Below, piece by piece: positions 9,661 to 16,566 of a DNA stretch of 25,635 bases. Location: contig DASUFK010000137.1 in NCBI GenBank assembly GCA_036274615.1, positions 1-25,635 of the forward strand. The letters are read 5' to 3'. Source of the stretch: FEN-1219 sp036274615 (GTDB lineage Bacteria > Pseudomonadota > Gammaproteobacteria > Steroidobacterales > Rariloculaceae). Position 1 is the stretch's first letter, and the number at the start of each line of letters is the position of its first letter. The translations under genes and the position numbers were made by a program. Below the pieces are notes generated by a model. It searched no databases, was not told the origin of the DNA, and saw only the letters and a list, made by a program, of their open reading frames with translations.

Positions 9661-10410
9661 GTGGAACGAGACTCGCGGAATCCGTATGCGCCGCCCGGCG
9701 CAAACGTGGACAGAGAATCGCAGGCGCCGGTCGGCGCGAGCGGCTCGCTCGAAGACGCGGTAAGCGGGAACTACGAGTTCTCCATCGGCGACATCATGAG
9801 TGAGGCATGGAGCCTCTTGCCGGGCTTCAAGGGCCCGATGTGGGGCGCCGTTCTCCTGATCTATCTCTTGTTCTTCCTCGCCGGCTTGGTCCTCGTCTTC
9901 GCGCTCACCGGCGGTGACGGACCCCCGTCGATCGTCTGGCTGCAGATCTTCAACGGGATCTTGGGCGTAATCATGATGCCGCTGATCATGGGCGTGGTGG
10001 CGCTCGGCGTGCGGCACGCGTCCGGCCTCCCCGTCTCGTTCACGATGGCGTTCGGCTACTTGCGCAAGGCGCCCGTGCTCATCGGCGCTGCGCTGCTCGT
10101 GACGCTGCTCACGTACCTCGGCATCGCGCTACTCATTCTGCCCGGGATCTACCTCGGCCTCGCGTATGGCATGACGCTGCCGCTGCTCATGTTCAACGAT
10201 CTCGGCATCTGGCGCGCGATGGAAACATCGCGCCGCGCCATCACCCACCATTGGTTCGGCTTTTTCGGCCTGTATATCGTGATGGGCGTGTTGGTGGGTC
10301 TCTCCGCGCTGCTGCTGCTGATCCCGTTGATCTGGACGTTGCCGTGGGCGGTGCTCGTCGCGGGGGTCGCCTACCGGCGGATGTTCGGAGTACCCGCCGC
10401 GGCCGAGTAG
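9661..10410 (+). CDS. Uncharacterised inner-membrane protein with NPYAPP N-terminus
   Basis: This 249-residue protein has a short polar head starting ERDSRNPYAPPGA, about 55 further polar residues, then a bundle of hydrophobic helices. Four strongly hydrophobic regions are visible: AVLLIYLLFFLAGLVLV; a segment around GILGVIMMPLIMGVVAL; a long one around VLIGAALLVTLLTYLG through LLILPGIYLGLAYG; and the C-terminal GLYIVMGVLVGLSALLLL region. Between the last two lies MFNDLGIWRAMETSRRAITHHWF. Similar proteins are common in Proteobacteria but have no known function that I can name. The GTG start was preferred because AGGGG lies 5 nt before it and the NPYAPP motif is normally near the N-terminus. 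The last 40 bases overlap, tail to tail, the end of the zinc permease gene. Confidence 0.75.
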   Translation: MERDSRNPYAPPGANVDRESQAPVGASGSLEDAVSGNYEFSIGDIMSEAWSLLPGFKGPMWGAVLLIYLLFFLAGLVLVFALTGGDGPPSIVWLQIFNGILGVIMMPLIMGVVALGVRHASGLPVSFTMAFGYLRKAPVLIGAALLVTLLTYLGIALLILPGIYLGLAYGMTLPLLMFNDLGIWRAMETSRRAITHHWFGFFGLYIVMGVLVGLSALLLLIPLIWTLPWAVLVAGVAYRRMFGVPAAAE

Positions 10411-11213
10411 CCGCCGCCCGCGCCGCGCGCGGCGGTGTCCAGCGGATCGTCCACGGCCCGGCGCCAGCGCCCGAGCAGCGGCACCGCCGCTAGCGCGGCG
10501 ATCGTGAGCGTCCACACGATGATGGCCCCGGTCGGCAGATCGAAGCGGGCCGACAGCAACAGCCCGGCCAGATACCCTGCCACACCGATCGCGTAACCCG
10601 CCGTGAGCGCGTGCGCCCGCAGGCGCCGCGTAGCGAGCGCGGGCACCATCAGGCTCGCGAACACGAGATACACGCCCACGAGTTGCACCGACGCCGTTAC
10701 GCTGATGGCGAACAGCAGATAAAAGCCGGCGCCGCGGAGCGTACGCATGACGATCCGCCACGCGGCGAGCACGAGCGCCGCGAGCACGCCCGCCGGCACG
10801 AGCGTGTGCACGTCGGCCCAGAGGATTTGCCCCACGAGGAGGTCGCGCAGCTCTTCGCCGCCGCGCGGATCGTTGGCGAGCAGCAACAGCCCTCCGGTCG
10901 CGGCGAGCACGAACGACACCCCGATGATCGCCTCCTGAATTCGGGCGAAGCGGCGGTCGGTCCAGGACAGCAGCAGCCCGCCGAGCAACGCGGCCGCGAA
11001 CGCCGCCACCTGCGCGGCCACGCCGTGTGCCTCGAGCCCGAAGCCGTGCGCGGCGATCACGCCGAGCCCCGCCATCTGCGCCACGGCCAGATCGATGAAG
11101 ATGATGCCGCGCCGCAAGACCTCCTGGCCGAGGGGCACGTGGGTGGCGAGGACGAGCATGCCGGCGAGCAGCGCCGGGCCGACGATGCTCAAGCTCGTAA
11201 CGTCGAAGCTCAT
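10371..11213 (-). CDS. znuB: Zinc/manganese-type ABC transporter permease (ZnuB family)
   Basis: This 280-residue integral membrane protein has about eight hydrophobic segments and is the permease half of a metal ABC transporter. Family features are the N-terminal LLAGMLVLATHVPLGQEVLRRG, which corresponds to the family's conserved early helix, FIDLAVAQMAG, and ATGGLLLLANDPRGGEE followed by LVGQILWA. The C-terminal third contains QLVGVYLVFASLMVPALA, typical of the ABC-3 family. Its ATG overlaps the TGA of the binding-protein gene (ATGA), so translation is probably coupled. No ATP-binding subunit lies on either side. The 3' end overlaps the convergent membrane protein gene by 40 bp. Zinc is inferred from the operon; manganese or iron cannot be excluded from this gene alone. 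Confidence 0.88.
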   Translation of the reverse strand: MSFDVTSLSIVGPALLAGMLVLATHVPLGQEVLRRGIIFIDLAVAQMAGLGVIAAHGFGLEAHGVAAQVAAFAAALLGGLLLSWTDRRFARIQEAIIGVSFVLAATGGLLLLANDPRGGEELRDLLVGQILWADVHTLVPAGVLAALVLAAWRIVMRTLRGAGFYLLFAISVTASVQLVGVYLVFASLMVPALATRRLRAHALTAGYAIGVAGYLAGLLLSARFDLPTGAIIVWTLTIAALAAVPLLGRWRRAVDDPLDTAARGAGGGYSAAAGTPNIRR

Positions 11214-12118
11214 CGCCGTGCCTCCGTGAGCGTCCTCACCATGACGTCGAACATGCCGAACAAGTCGTCGGCGCCCGGCACGCTGCCGACGGTGTGCGGC
11301 AAGACGACGTGCGGGATCGAGGTCCTCGAGCCGAGCCATTCCGAGGCTTTGCCGTCCTCGTAGACGGAGCGAATGATCACGGCGACGTCATGCCCCTTGA
11401 GCTGGTCGAGCAGCTCCGCGAGGTGCGCGGCGCTCGGCGGCAAGCCGGGCTTCGGCTCGAGGTTGCCGATCTCGGTGAGGCCGGCCCAGGTCTCGAGATA
11501 CACCCAGCCCTTGTGGTGGGTCACGACCTGCCGGCCTTTGAGCGGCGCCACCGCGGCGGTCCAGCGCTCCACCGCCGCCTGCCAGCGCATCGCGAAATCG
11601 GCGGCACGGGATCGATAGGTAGCCGCGTTGGCGGAGTCGAGCATCGCAAGCCGCTCGGCGAGCGCCGCGGCGACCTTGCCGATGTTGCGCGGATCGGTTT
11701 GGATGTGCGGATTGCCGTACGGGTGCACGTCGCCCTGCGCGCGATCCACGCTCGACGGCTTGTCGAGCAGCTCGACGTAGTCCGCCGCGACGAACGACCC
11801 CGGTTGTCCCGGCTGCACGGCTGCATTGCCCGCCTGACGCAACAGGAGCGGCAGCCAACCGACCTCGAGGTCCGCGCCGGTGCAAACCACGAGCGCGGCG
11901 CGCCGCACTTTCGCGATGAGGCTCGGCCGCGCCTGGATGTAGTGCGGGTCCTGCTCGGGAGTGGTGGCGGACTCGGCGTTCACGAGCGGGCCGCCGAGCT
12001 CGGCGGCGAGCGCAGCCCACTCCGGCTCGCACGTGAAGACCTCCAACGCCGCATGCGCGGGCCTGGGCGCCGCGGCCAGCGCAGCCGCGGCGACGATCGT
12101 GACGACGAGAATCCTCAT
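11210..12118 (-). CDS. znuA: Periplasmic zinc-binding protein (ZnuA-like)
   Basis: This is the solute-binding protein of a metal ABC transporter, with 302 residues. A signal peptide ends around RPAHA-AL (residue 23/24). Likely metal ligands are His59 in QDPHYIQ, His138 in NPHIQTDP, a His at 201/202 in VVTHHKGW and an acidic residue near 254 in VYEDGKASEW. This is the usual cluster A-I order. The His-rich loop seen in many ZnuA proteins is absent. The ATG at 12118 was chosen because TGAGGAG ends 6 nt upstream of it; an ATG at 12124 has the same Shine-Dalgarno directly against it. That Shine-Dalgarno overlaps the stop codon of the upstream barrel gene, indicating coupling. It precedes the permease with a 4-nt overlap. 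Confidence 0.88.
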   Translation of the reverse strand: MRILVVTIVAAAALAAAPRPAHAALEVFTCEPEWAALAAELGGPLVNAESATTPEQDPHYIQARPSLIAKVRRAALVVCTGADLEVGWLPLLLRQAGNAAVQPGQPGSFVAADYVELLDKPSSVDRAQGDVHPYGNPHIQTDPRNIGKVAAALAERLAMLDSANAATYRSRAADFAMRWQAAVERWTAAVAPLKGRQVVTHHKGWVYLETWAGLTEIGNLEPKPGLPPSAAHLAELLDQLKGHDVAVIIRSVYEDGKASEWLGSRTSIPHVVLPHTVGSVPGADDLFGMFDVMVRTLTEARR

Positions 12119-12124
12119 GGGCAT

Positions 12125-12131
12125 CTCCTCA
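12125..12131 (-). promoter_or_regulatory. Shine-Dalgarno of znuA overlapping the barrel gene stop
   Basis: On the minus strand TGAGGAG is both the stop codon (TGA) of the outer-membrane gene and the ribosome binding site of znuA. It selects the ATG at 12118, with 6-nt spacing, and suggests translational coupling. Confidence 0.7.
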
Positions 12132-13325
12132 GAACCTGTGCGCGCCGTGCGCGCCGAGGCTCATGATGTATTGCAGAACCACCTGGTCGTCCGTGGACGG
12201 ACCGGAGTCGTCACGGCTCAACTGCAGGCGGAAACGGCTGAACTCGCTGTTCGAGAAATCGCTCATCGCGCTCACGCGGCTCGGCCGGCGGCTCGCGGCG
12301 AGCGGCGTGGGCGCGGTCACGCCGACGGTGTTGCTCGCGTCGAGGCGGTCGTAGCGCGCGCCTACGCGCCAGCGCGGACGAAATTGATACACGCCCTGCA
12401 CGTAGTAGCCGTCCTGCGTGCCCGTGTACCGCCCGCTCTCGTCGCCGGCCCCGATCGTGCTCACGGCGAGATTGCCGCCCTCGCTGCGGTGCAGGTACTC
12501 GGCCTGGATCACGTAGTTCCGGTCGCGCGGATTACCGTTCTTCGCCCACTTCCAGACGAAATCGGCGATCGTGAGGTCGCTCGCGCCCGTGAACACCGCG
12601 CTGCCGCCGTCGAACGGCGACGCCCGGCCGTTCGCGTCGGCCGAAAGCCGCGAGAGGCCGGCGCGCCAGCTGCTCGTGTCGCCCACGTCGCCGCCGACGT
12701 GCGCGAACATCGTCCACGCGCCGGTGCCGCTGCTCTGCGCGCCGTCGGCCGCCGGGAACGAATCGCCGCGCAGGAGCTCGCCGCCGAGCTCGATGAACAA
12801 CGTCGTGGGCACCACCCAGCGCAGCTGCACGCCCGCATCCGAATATGCTGTATTCAGCATCGCGACGTACGCGAGCGGCGCGTCGTTGAAGTCCCACGCG
12901 TGCGCGTGGATCGGATTGAGATAGCCGACGTCGGACAAGAATTTGCCCGCCTTCACCTTCAACCCCTTCGGCAACGTGAGCGTCTCGACGTATGCCTCCT
13001 CGACGTCGACCGACGTCTCGCCGTCCGACATCTCGAGCGACGTGCTGAGCGAGCCGTAGAACTTGTCGTCGATGTTCGAGCTGATCGAGAGCTCGGTCTC
13101 GTCGAGCGACAAGCCCTCGCTCGCGAGCCCGGCCTCTTCGTCGAGCAGGAAGCCGGAGAGCTGATATTCGGCCGGGTTGCGCGAGTAGCTCGCGTAGTGG
13201 CCGTTCAGGATCAGGCTGATCGCCGGGTTGAACGAATTGCCGCTCACCTGCTGCTGCGCAAGCGCGGCGCCGCAAATCGGAAAGAGAAACGGCGCGGCCA
13301 TCGCCGCGCGCCAGTAACGCTCCAT
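12129..13325 (-). CDS. Zinc-operon outer-membrane beta-barrel protein
   Basis: This 398-residue exported protein has a signal peptide (ERYWRAAMAAPFLFPICGAALAQ). The rest is an alternating, aromatic-rich barrel ending VLQYIMSLGAHGAHRF with a terminal Phe, as outer-membrane proteins usually do. Recognisable family stretches are NPAISLILNGHYASYSRNP, VEEAYVETLTLPKGLKVKAG, NPIHAHAWDFNDAPLAY and the QFRPRWRVGARYDRL region. Relatives are annotated as zinc-regulated outer-membrane receptors, but at this length with no visible plug domain it looks porin-like. Its likely job is passing zinc or a zinc complex to the ZnuA-like protein encoded 10 bp downstream. AAGAGGG lies 4 nt before the ATG. Function is inferred from family and operon. 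Confidence 0.82.
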   Translation of the reverse strand: MERYWRAAMAAPFLFPICGAALAQQQVSGNSFNPAISLILNGHYASYSRNPAEYQLSGFLLDEEAGLASEGLSLDETELSISSNIDDKFYGSLSTSLEMSDGETSVDVEEAYVETLTLPKGLKVKAGKFLSDVGYLNPIHAHAWDFNDAPLAYVAMLNTAYSDAGVQLRWVVPTTLFIELGGELLRGDSFPAADGAQSSGTGAWTMFAHVGGDVGDTSSWRAGLSRLSADANGRASPFDGGSAVFTGASDLTIADFVWKWAKNGNPRDRNYVIQAEYLHRSEGGNLAVSTIGAGDESGRYTGTQDGYYVQGVYQFRPRWRVGARYDRLDASNTVGVTAPTPLAASRRPSRVSAMSDFSNSEFSRFRLQLSRDDSGPSTDDQVVLQYIMSLGAHGAHRF

Positions 13326-13375
13326 GGGACCCTCTTCACCAAGCCAAGCCGCGCGGGCAGAGCCCGCGGCCGAGA

Positions 13376-13705
13376 TCAGGATCGGAGGTATTCGGGGGGT
13401 GCTCGAGAGCGGTAGGCGTGGAGGAGAATCGACGCCGGCGCACGCTCGGCGAGCCGCGCCGCCACGGGCATGGAGCCTGCGTAGACGATCGTGGGAACGT
13501 GATCGGCGAGGGGCCCGGCCGCGTGATCCGCGGCCACGCAAAGCGCGCACGCCGCCTCGTGCCCGGCGCTCGCGTGATCGATGCGATGGACGACCAGCAG
13601 CGCCTGGGCGGCGAGCAGGACGGCGAGCAGCGCGAGCACGCAAGCACGCTGCCGACGGGCACGAACCCGTGCCAGCAACGACCCACCTGCGCTCGATCGG
13701 CCCAT
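13376..13705 (-). CDS. Small His/Cys-rich membrane-anchored protein (DUF2946-like)
   Basis: This protein of 109 residues has a basic N-terminus (LLARVRARRQR) followed by one hydrophobic segment, CVLALLAVLLAAQALLVV. Next comes a compact cluster of possible metal ligands: His40, His44, His49, Cys53, Cys56 and His61 in the stretch HRIDHASAGHEAACALCVAAD. The C-terminus reads YRSRAPPEYLRS. Small proteins with this layout often precede metal-uptake outer-membrane genes. I infer a periplasmic metal-binding or sensing role, but its function is not established. It is the first gene of the zinc operon, 50 bp upstream of the barrel gene. An overlapping frame on the same strand has no family features and was discarded. 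I could not find a convincing Zur operator upstream. Confidence 0.7.
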   Translation of the reverse strand: MGRSSAGGSLLARVRARRQRACVLALLAVLLAAQALLVVHRIDHASAGHEAACALCVAADHAAGPLADHVPTIVYAGSMPVAARLAERAPASILLHAYRSRAPPEYLRS

Positions 13706-13768
13706 CTTGCCCGCGAATCGACCGTACTCGTCCAGAGCCTAGCAGAACGCGCGGCAACCAGCATCGCC

Positions 13769-13774
13769 TAGAAT
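13769..13774 (+). promoter_or_regulatory. -10 hexamer for bioF, probable leaderless start
   Basis: TAGAAT is followed by exactly 7 nt and the ATG at 13782. An in-frame ATG at 13773 overlaps this hexamer and so could not be transcribed from it. No Shine-Dalgarno is present. Confidence 0.5.
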
Positions 13775-13781
13775 GCGGCGC

Positions 13782-14993
13782 ATGAACGACCACTCGGCGC
13801 CGCCAGGAGGCCGCACTTCGCTCGACGACGTGGCGGCGGCGAAGCTCGCCGCGCTCGAGCGGCGCAGCCTGCGCCGGCGCCTCGTGACCACCGATCGCGC
13901 CGACGCGGTGCGCGCCGCGCGCGACGGCGCGGAGCTCGTCTCGTTCTCGTGCAACGACTATCTCGGGCTCTCGCACCACCCCGACGTGGTCGCCGCGAGC
14001 GTCGAGGCCACTCGCCGCCACGGCGCGGGCGCGGGCTCCGCGCGCCTCGTCAACGGCAACCATCCGCCGTACGCCGAGCTCGAGCGCAAGCTCGCGCGCC
14101 TCAAGGGCACCGCCGGCGCGATCGTCTTCGGCAGCGGCTACCTCGCGAACGTCGGCGCGATCCCGGCCCTCGCAGGCCCAGCCGATTTGATCGTGCTCGA
14201 CGAGCTGTCGCACAGCTGTCTCCTCGCCGGCGCGCAGCTCGCCCGCAGCCGCATCCTCAAGTTCCGGCACAACGACGTCGCGCACGCGGCCGAGCTGCTC
14301 GGCGCGGAGCGCGCGGAGCACCGCCACTGCCTGCTCGTCACCGAGGGCGTGTTCAGCATGGAAGGCGATCTCGCGCCGCTCGCGCCGCTCGCAGCCCTCG
14401 CCCGCGAGCACGGCGCGTGGCTCATGACCGACGACGCGCACGGCCTCGGCGTGCTCGGCGGCGGACGGGGCTCGGCGTTCGCGGCCGGCCTCGACACCGC
14501 GGCGGTGCCGCTGCAAATGGGCACACTGTCGAAAGCGGCCGGCAGCTACGGCGGTTACGTATGCGCGAGCGCGCCCGTGGTCGAGCTGCTGCACAACCGC
14601 GCCCGCAGCTTCGTGTACGCCACGGCGCTGCCGCCGGGAGCGGTCGCCGCCGCGAGCTGCGCGCTCGACATCATCGCGGCGGACCACGAGCTCACGCGGC
14701 GCCCGCTCGAGCGCGCGCGTCTGTTCACGGCGGCGCTCGACCTGCCGCCGGCCGTGAGCCCCATCGTCTCGGTGCGGCTCCAGGGCGCCGAGCAAGCGCT
14801 CGCCGCGAGCCTGGCGCTCCGCGACGCGGGGTTCCTCGTGGCCGCGATCCGGCCGCCGACCGTGCCGGCCGGCACCTCGCGCCTGCGCTTCACGTTCTCG
14901 GCCGAGCACACGGAAGCGCAAGTGCGCGCGCTTGCGGCGGCTGCCGCACCGCTGCTGCGCGCCTCGGCCGAGCAGCTTCGCGCGGCCCAATGA
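13782..14993 (+). CDS. bioF: 8-amino-7-oxononanoate synthase
   Basis: BioF condenses pimeloyl thioester with alanine to form KAPA (8-amino-7-oxononanoate), using PLP. The protein has 403 residues (family about 385-400). Visible motifs are FSCNDYLGLSHHP, the glycine-rich GAGAGSARLVNGNH, the PLP-stacking region ELSHSCLLAG, TEGVFSMEGD, DDAHGLGVLG (D217, H220) and the Schiff-base lysine K251 in GTLSKAAGSYGGY. The ATG at 13782 is preferred to 13773 because of the TAGAAT hexamer 7 nt upstream. bioD overlaps the stop by 4 nt (ATGA), so the two are translated together. bioH and bioC, which often lie between bioF and bioD in gammaproteobacteria, are missing here. Confidence 0.94.
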   Translation: MNDHSAPPGGRTSLDDVAAAKLAALERRSLRRRLVTTDRADAVRAARDGAELVSFSCNDYLGLSHHPDVVAASVEATRRHGAGAGSARLVNGNHPPYAELERKLARLKGTAGAIVFGSGYLANVGAIPALAGPADLIVLDELSHSCLLAGAQLARSRILKFRHNDVAHAAELLGAERAEHRHCLLVTEGVFSMEGDLAPLAPLAALAREHGAWLMTDDAHGLGVLGGGRGSAFAAGLDTAAVPLQMGTLSKAAGSYGGYVCASAPVVELLHNRARSFVYATALPPGAVAAASCALDIIAADHELTRRPLERARLFTAALDLPPAVSPIVSVRLQGAEQALAASLALRDAGFLVAAIRPPTVPAGTSRLRFTFSAEHTEAQVRALAAAAAPLLRASAEQLRAAQ

Positions 14994-15652
14994 CCACGAT
15001 CTTCGTGACCGCCTCGGGCACCGGCGTCGGCAAGACCTTCGTCGCGGCTCGGCTGCTCGTCGAGCTCCGAGCCGCAGGCTTTGGCACCTGCGCGCTCAAG
15101 CCCGTCGCCACCGGCTTCGACGAGACCCGGCTCGAGGACTGCGACAGCGGCCGGCTGTTGCTCGCGCAAGGCGAGGCGGCGACGCTCGCGGCGGTGGCGG
15201 CGATCACGCCGTGGCGCTTCGCGGCGCCGCTGTCGCCCGACATGGCGGCCGCGCGCGAGGGCCGCGCGATTCCGTTCGAAGCGCTGCTCGGCTTCTGCCG
15301 TGCGCCGCGCGGCGCCGACGTTACGTTGATCGAAGGCATCGGCGGCGTGATGGTGCCGCTCGACGCCGAGCACACGGTGCTCGAGTGGATCGCCGCGCTC
15401 GGCGCGCCGGCGCTGCTCGTCGCGGGCAGCTACTTGGGCACCTTGAGCCACACGCTCACGGCCGCGCGCGTGCTGCGCGAGCGCGGCTGCCCGATCGCGG
15501 GCGTGGTCGTGAGCGAGTCGAGCGAGCAGCCCGTCGACGCGGAAGAGACCGCTCGAGTGCTCGCGCGGTTCGTAACAGCGCCGGTCGCGGTGCTGCCGAG
15601 GACCGGCCGAAATCCGCCCCCGCTGCTGCCGCTGGTGACGCGCTACCTCTGA
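14990..15652 (+). CDS. bioD: Dethiobiotin synthetase
   Basis: BioD closes the ureido ring of dethiobiotin from diaminopelargonate, CO2 and ATP. The protein has 220 residues, close to the 225 of E. coli. The P-loop is GTGVGKT at residues 10-16, in the place of the usual GTDTEVGKT end. The catalytic lysine segment KPVATG begins at 38, and the second ATP/Mg segment EGIGGVMVPLD is typical. A later stretch LLVAGSYLGTLSHTLTAARVL is also well conserved in the family. The ATG overlaps the bioF stop (ATGA). It converges on uppP with 13 bp between the stops and no obvious terminator. Confidence 0.94.
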   Translation: MTTIFVTASGTGVGKTFVAARLLVELRAAGFGTCALKPVATGFDETRLEDCDSGRLLLAQGEAATLAAVAAITPWRFAAPLSPDMAAAREGRAIPFEALLGFCRAPRGADVTLIEGIGGVMVPLDAEHTVLEWIAALGAPALLVAGSYLGTLSHTLTAARVLRERGCPIAGVVVSESSEQPVDAEETARVLARFVTAPVAVLPRTGRNPPPLLPLVTRYL

Positions 15653-15665
15653 AACACGGACACCG

Positions 15666-16451
15666 TCAGCGAACGGTGATCAGCAACACCGCGCCGAACA
15701 CGATGCGGTACCACGCGAACGGCGTGAAGCGGTGCGCGCGAATATACAGCAGCAGCCATTTGACCGAGGCGAATGCCACGACTGCCGACACCATGAATGC
15801 GAGCCCAAGCGCACCCCAATCCTCGCCTTGCACGCCCGTCGTGCGCAGCAGCTTCAAGAGCTCGTAGCCCGCGGCCGCAAACATCGTGGGAATGCCGACG
15901 ATGAAAGCGAATTCGGCCGCGGCCGGGCGCGACGTCATGCCGGCGAGCATGGCCGCGAAAATCGCGGCAGCCGACCGCGACGTGCCCGGAAAAACCGCCG
16001 CCACGACCTGGGCCACGCCGACCCAAGCGGCGACACTCCAGGTCACGCGCTCGTTCGACACCGCATTTGCGAGCCGCCACTCGATCGCGAGGATCAGAAC
16101 GCCGCCCGCAACCAACGCCCAGGCCACCGGCGCGACGGTCTCCGGCAGCTCGACGCCGAGCTGCTTTGCAAGGAACCCGCCGACACCCGTAATGAGGAAC
16201 GACGTGACGAGCTTGACGAGGTAATCGCGATTCTCCGGCTTGCCGAAACGCAGCGCGAGCTCGAGCAGCCGCCGCCAGTACACGACCACCACACCCAAGA
16301 TTGCGCCCACCTGAATCACGACGTTGAAAAGCTCCGAGCGATGGCCGAGCCACCGCTCCGCAATCAGCAGATGCCCGGTGCTCGAGATCGGCAGGAATTC
16401 GGTGATGCCCTCGATGATGCCGAGCAGGAGGGTGGCGAGGGTTTCGTGCAT
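15666..16451 (-). CDS. uppP: Undecaprenyl-diphosphate phosphatase
   Basis: UppP recycles the lipid carrier of cell-wall synthesis by removing one phosphate from undecaprenyl diphosphate in the inner membrane. The protein has 261 residues and several membrane helices. Both family signatures are present: the glutamate-rich GIIEGITEFLPISSTGH at 11-27 (E14, E18) and FPGTSRS at 154-160, with the catalytic arginine at 159. After the second signature the usual GAT is AAA. The ATG at 16451 was chosen because the family starts a few residues before the first signature. No Shine-Dalgarno is visible; CATTCT lies 6 nt upstream, close to the leaderless pattern seen elsewhere in the window. A hairpin repeat lies between this gene and the OmpA-like gene upstream. 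Confidence 0.94.
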   Translation of the reverse strand: MHETLATLLLGIIEGITEFLPISSTGHLLIAERWLGHRSELFNVVIQVGAILGVVVVYWRRLLELALRFGKPENRDYLVKLVTSFLITGVGGFLAKQLGVELPETVAPVAWALVAGGVLILAIEWRLANAVSNERVTWSVAAWVGVAQVVAAVFPGTSRSAAAIFAAMLAGMTSRPAAAEFAFIVGIPTMFAAAGYELLKLLRTTGVQGEDWGALGLAFMVSAVVAFASVKWLLLYIRAHRFTPFAWYRIVFGAVLLITVR

Positions 16452-16506
16452 GCAGCGAGAATGGCGGCGCCGTGCGTAGCGGGCCGCCATTGTGCGGGAT
16501 GAGAGA

Positions 16507-16543
16507 GCTTGGTGCCAGGCACACGGCGTGCCCGGCACCAAGC
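16507..16543. repeat. 37-bp hairpin repeat (REP-like)
   Basis: Two 16-bp arms, 16507-16522 and 16528-16543, match at 15 of 16 positions around a 5-nt loop. The core reads GCTTGGTGCCAGGCAC. It starts 24 bp after the stop of the minus-strand OmpA-like gene and lies about 56 bp before the uppP start. It could act as that gene's terminator or be a small REP-type mobile repeat. The GGTGCCAGGCAC core looks familiar from proteobacterial intergenic repeats, but I cannot search for other copies. Confidence 0.7.
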
Positions 16544-16566
16544 AATTGCCGCACCGATTTTCGGGC

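Noticed and set aside
13336..13764. An alternative minus-strand frame overlapping the small His/Cys protein
   Set aside because: It is Arg/Ser/Pro-rich with no membrane segment or motif. The other frame has a hydrophobic anchor and an ordered ligand cluster.
12129..14990. A 953-codon open frame on the minus strand running through the bioF region
   Set aside because: Only its last 398 codons (from 13325) have protein features (signal peptide, barrel). The upstream part is Arg/Ala-rich antisense of bioF with no family features, and a good Shine-Dalgarno lies at the 13325 start.
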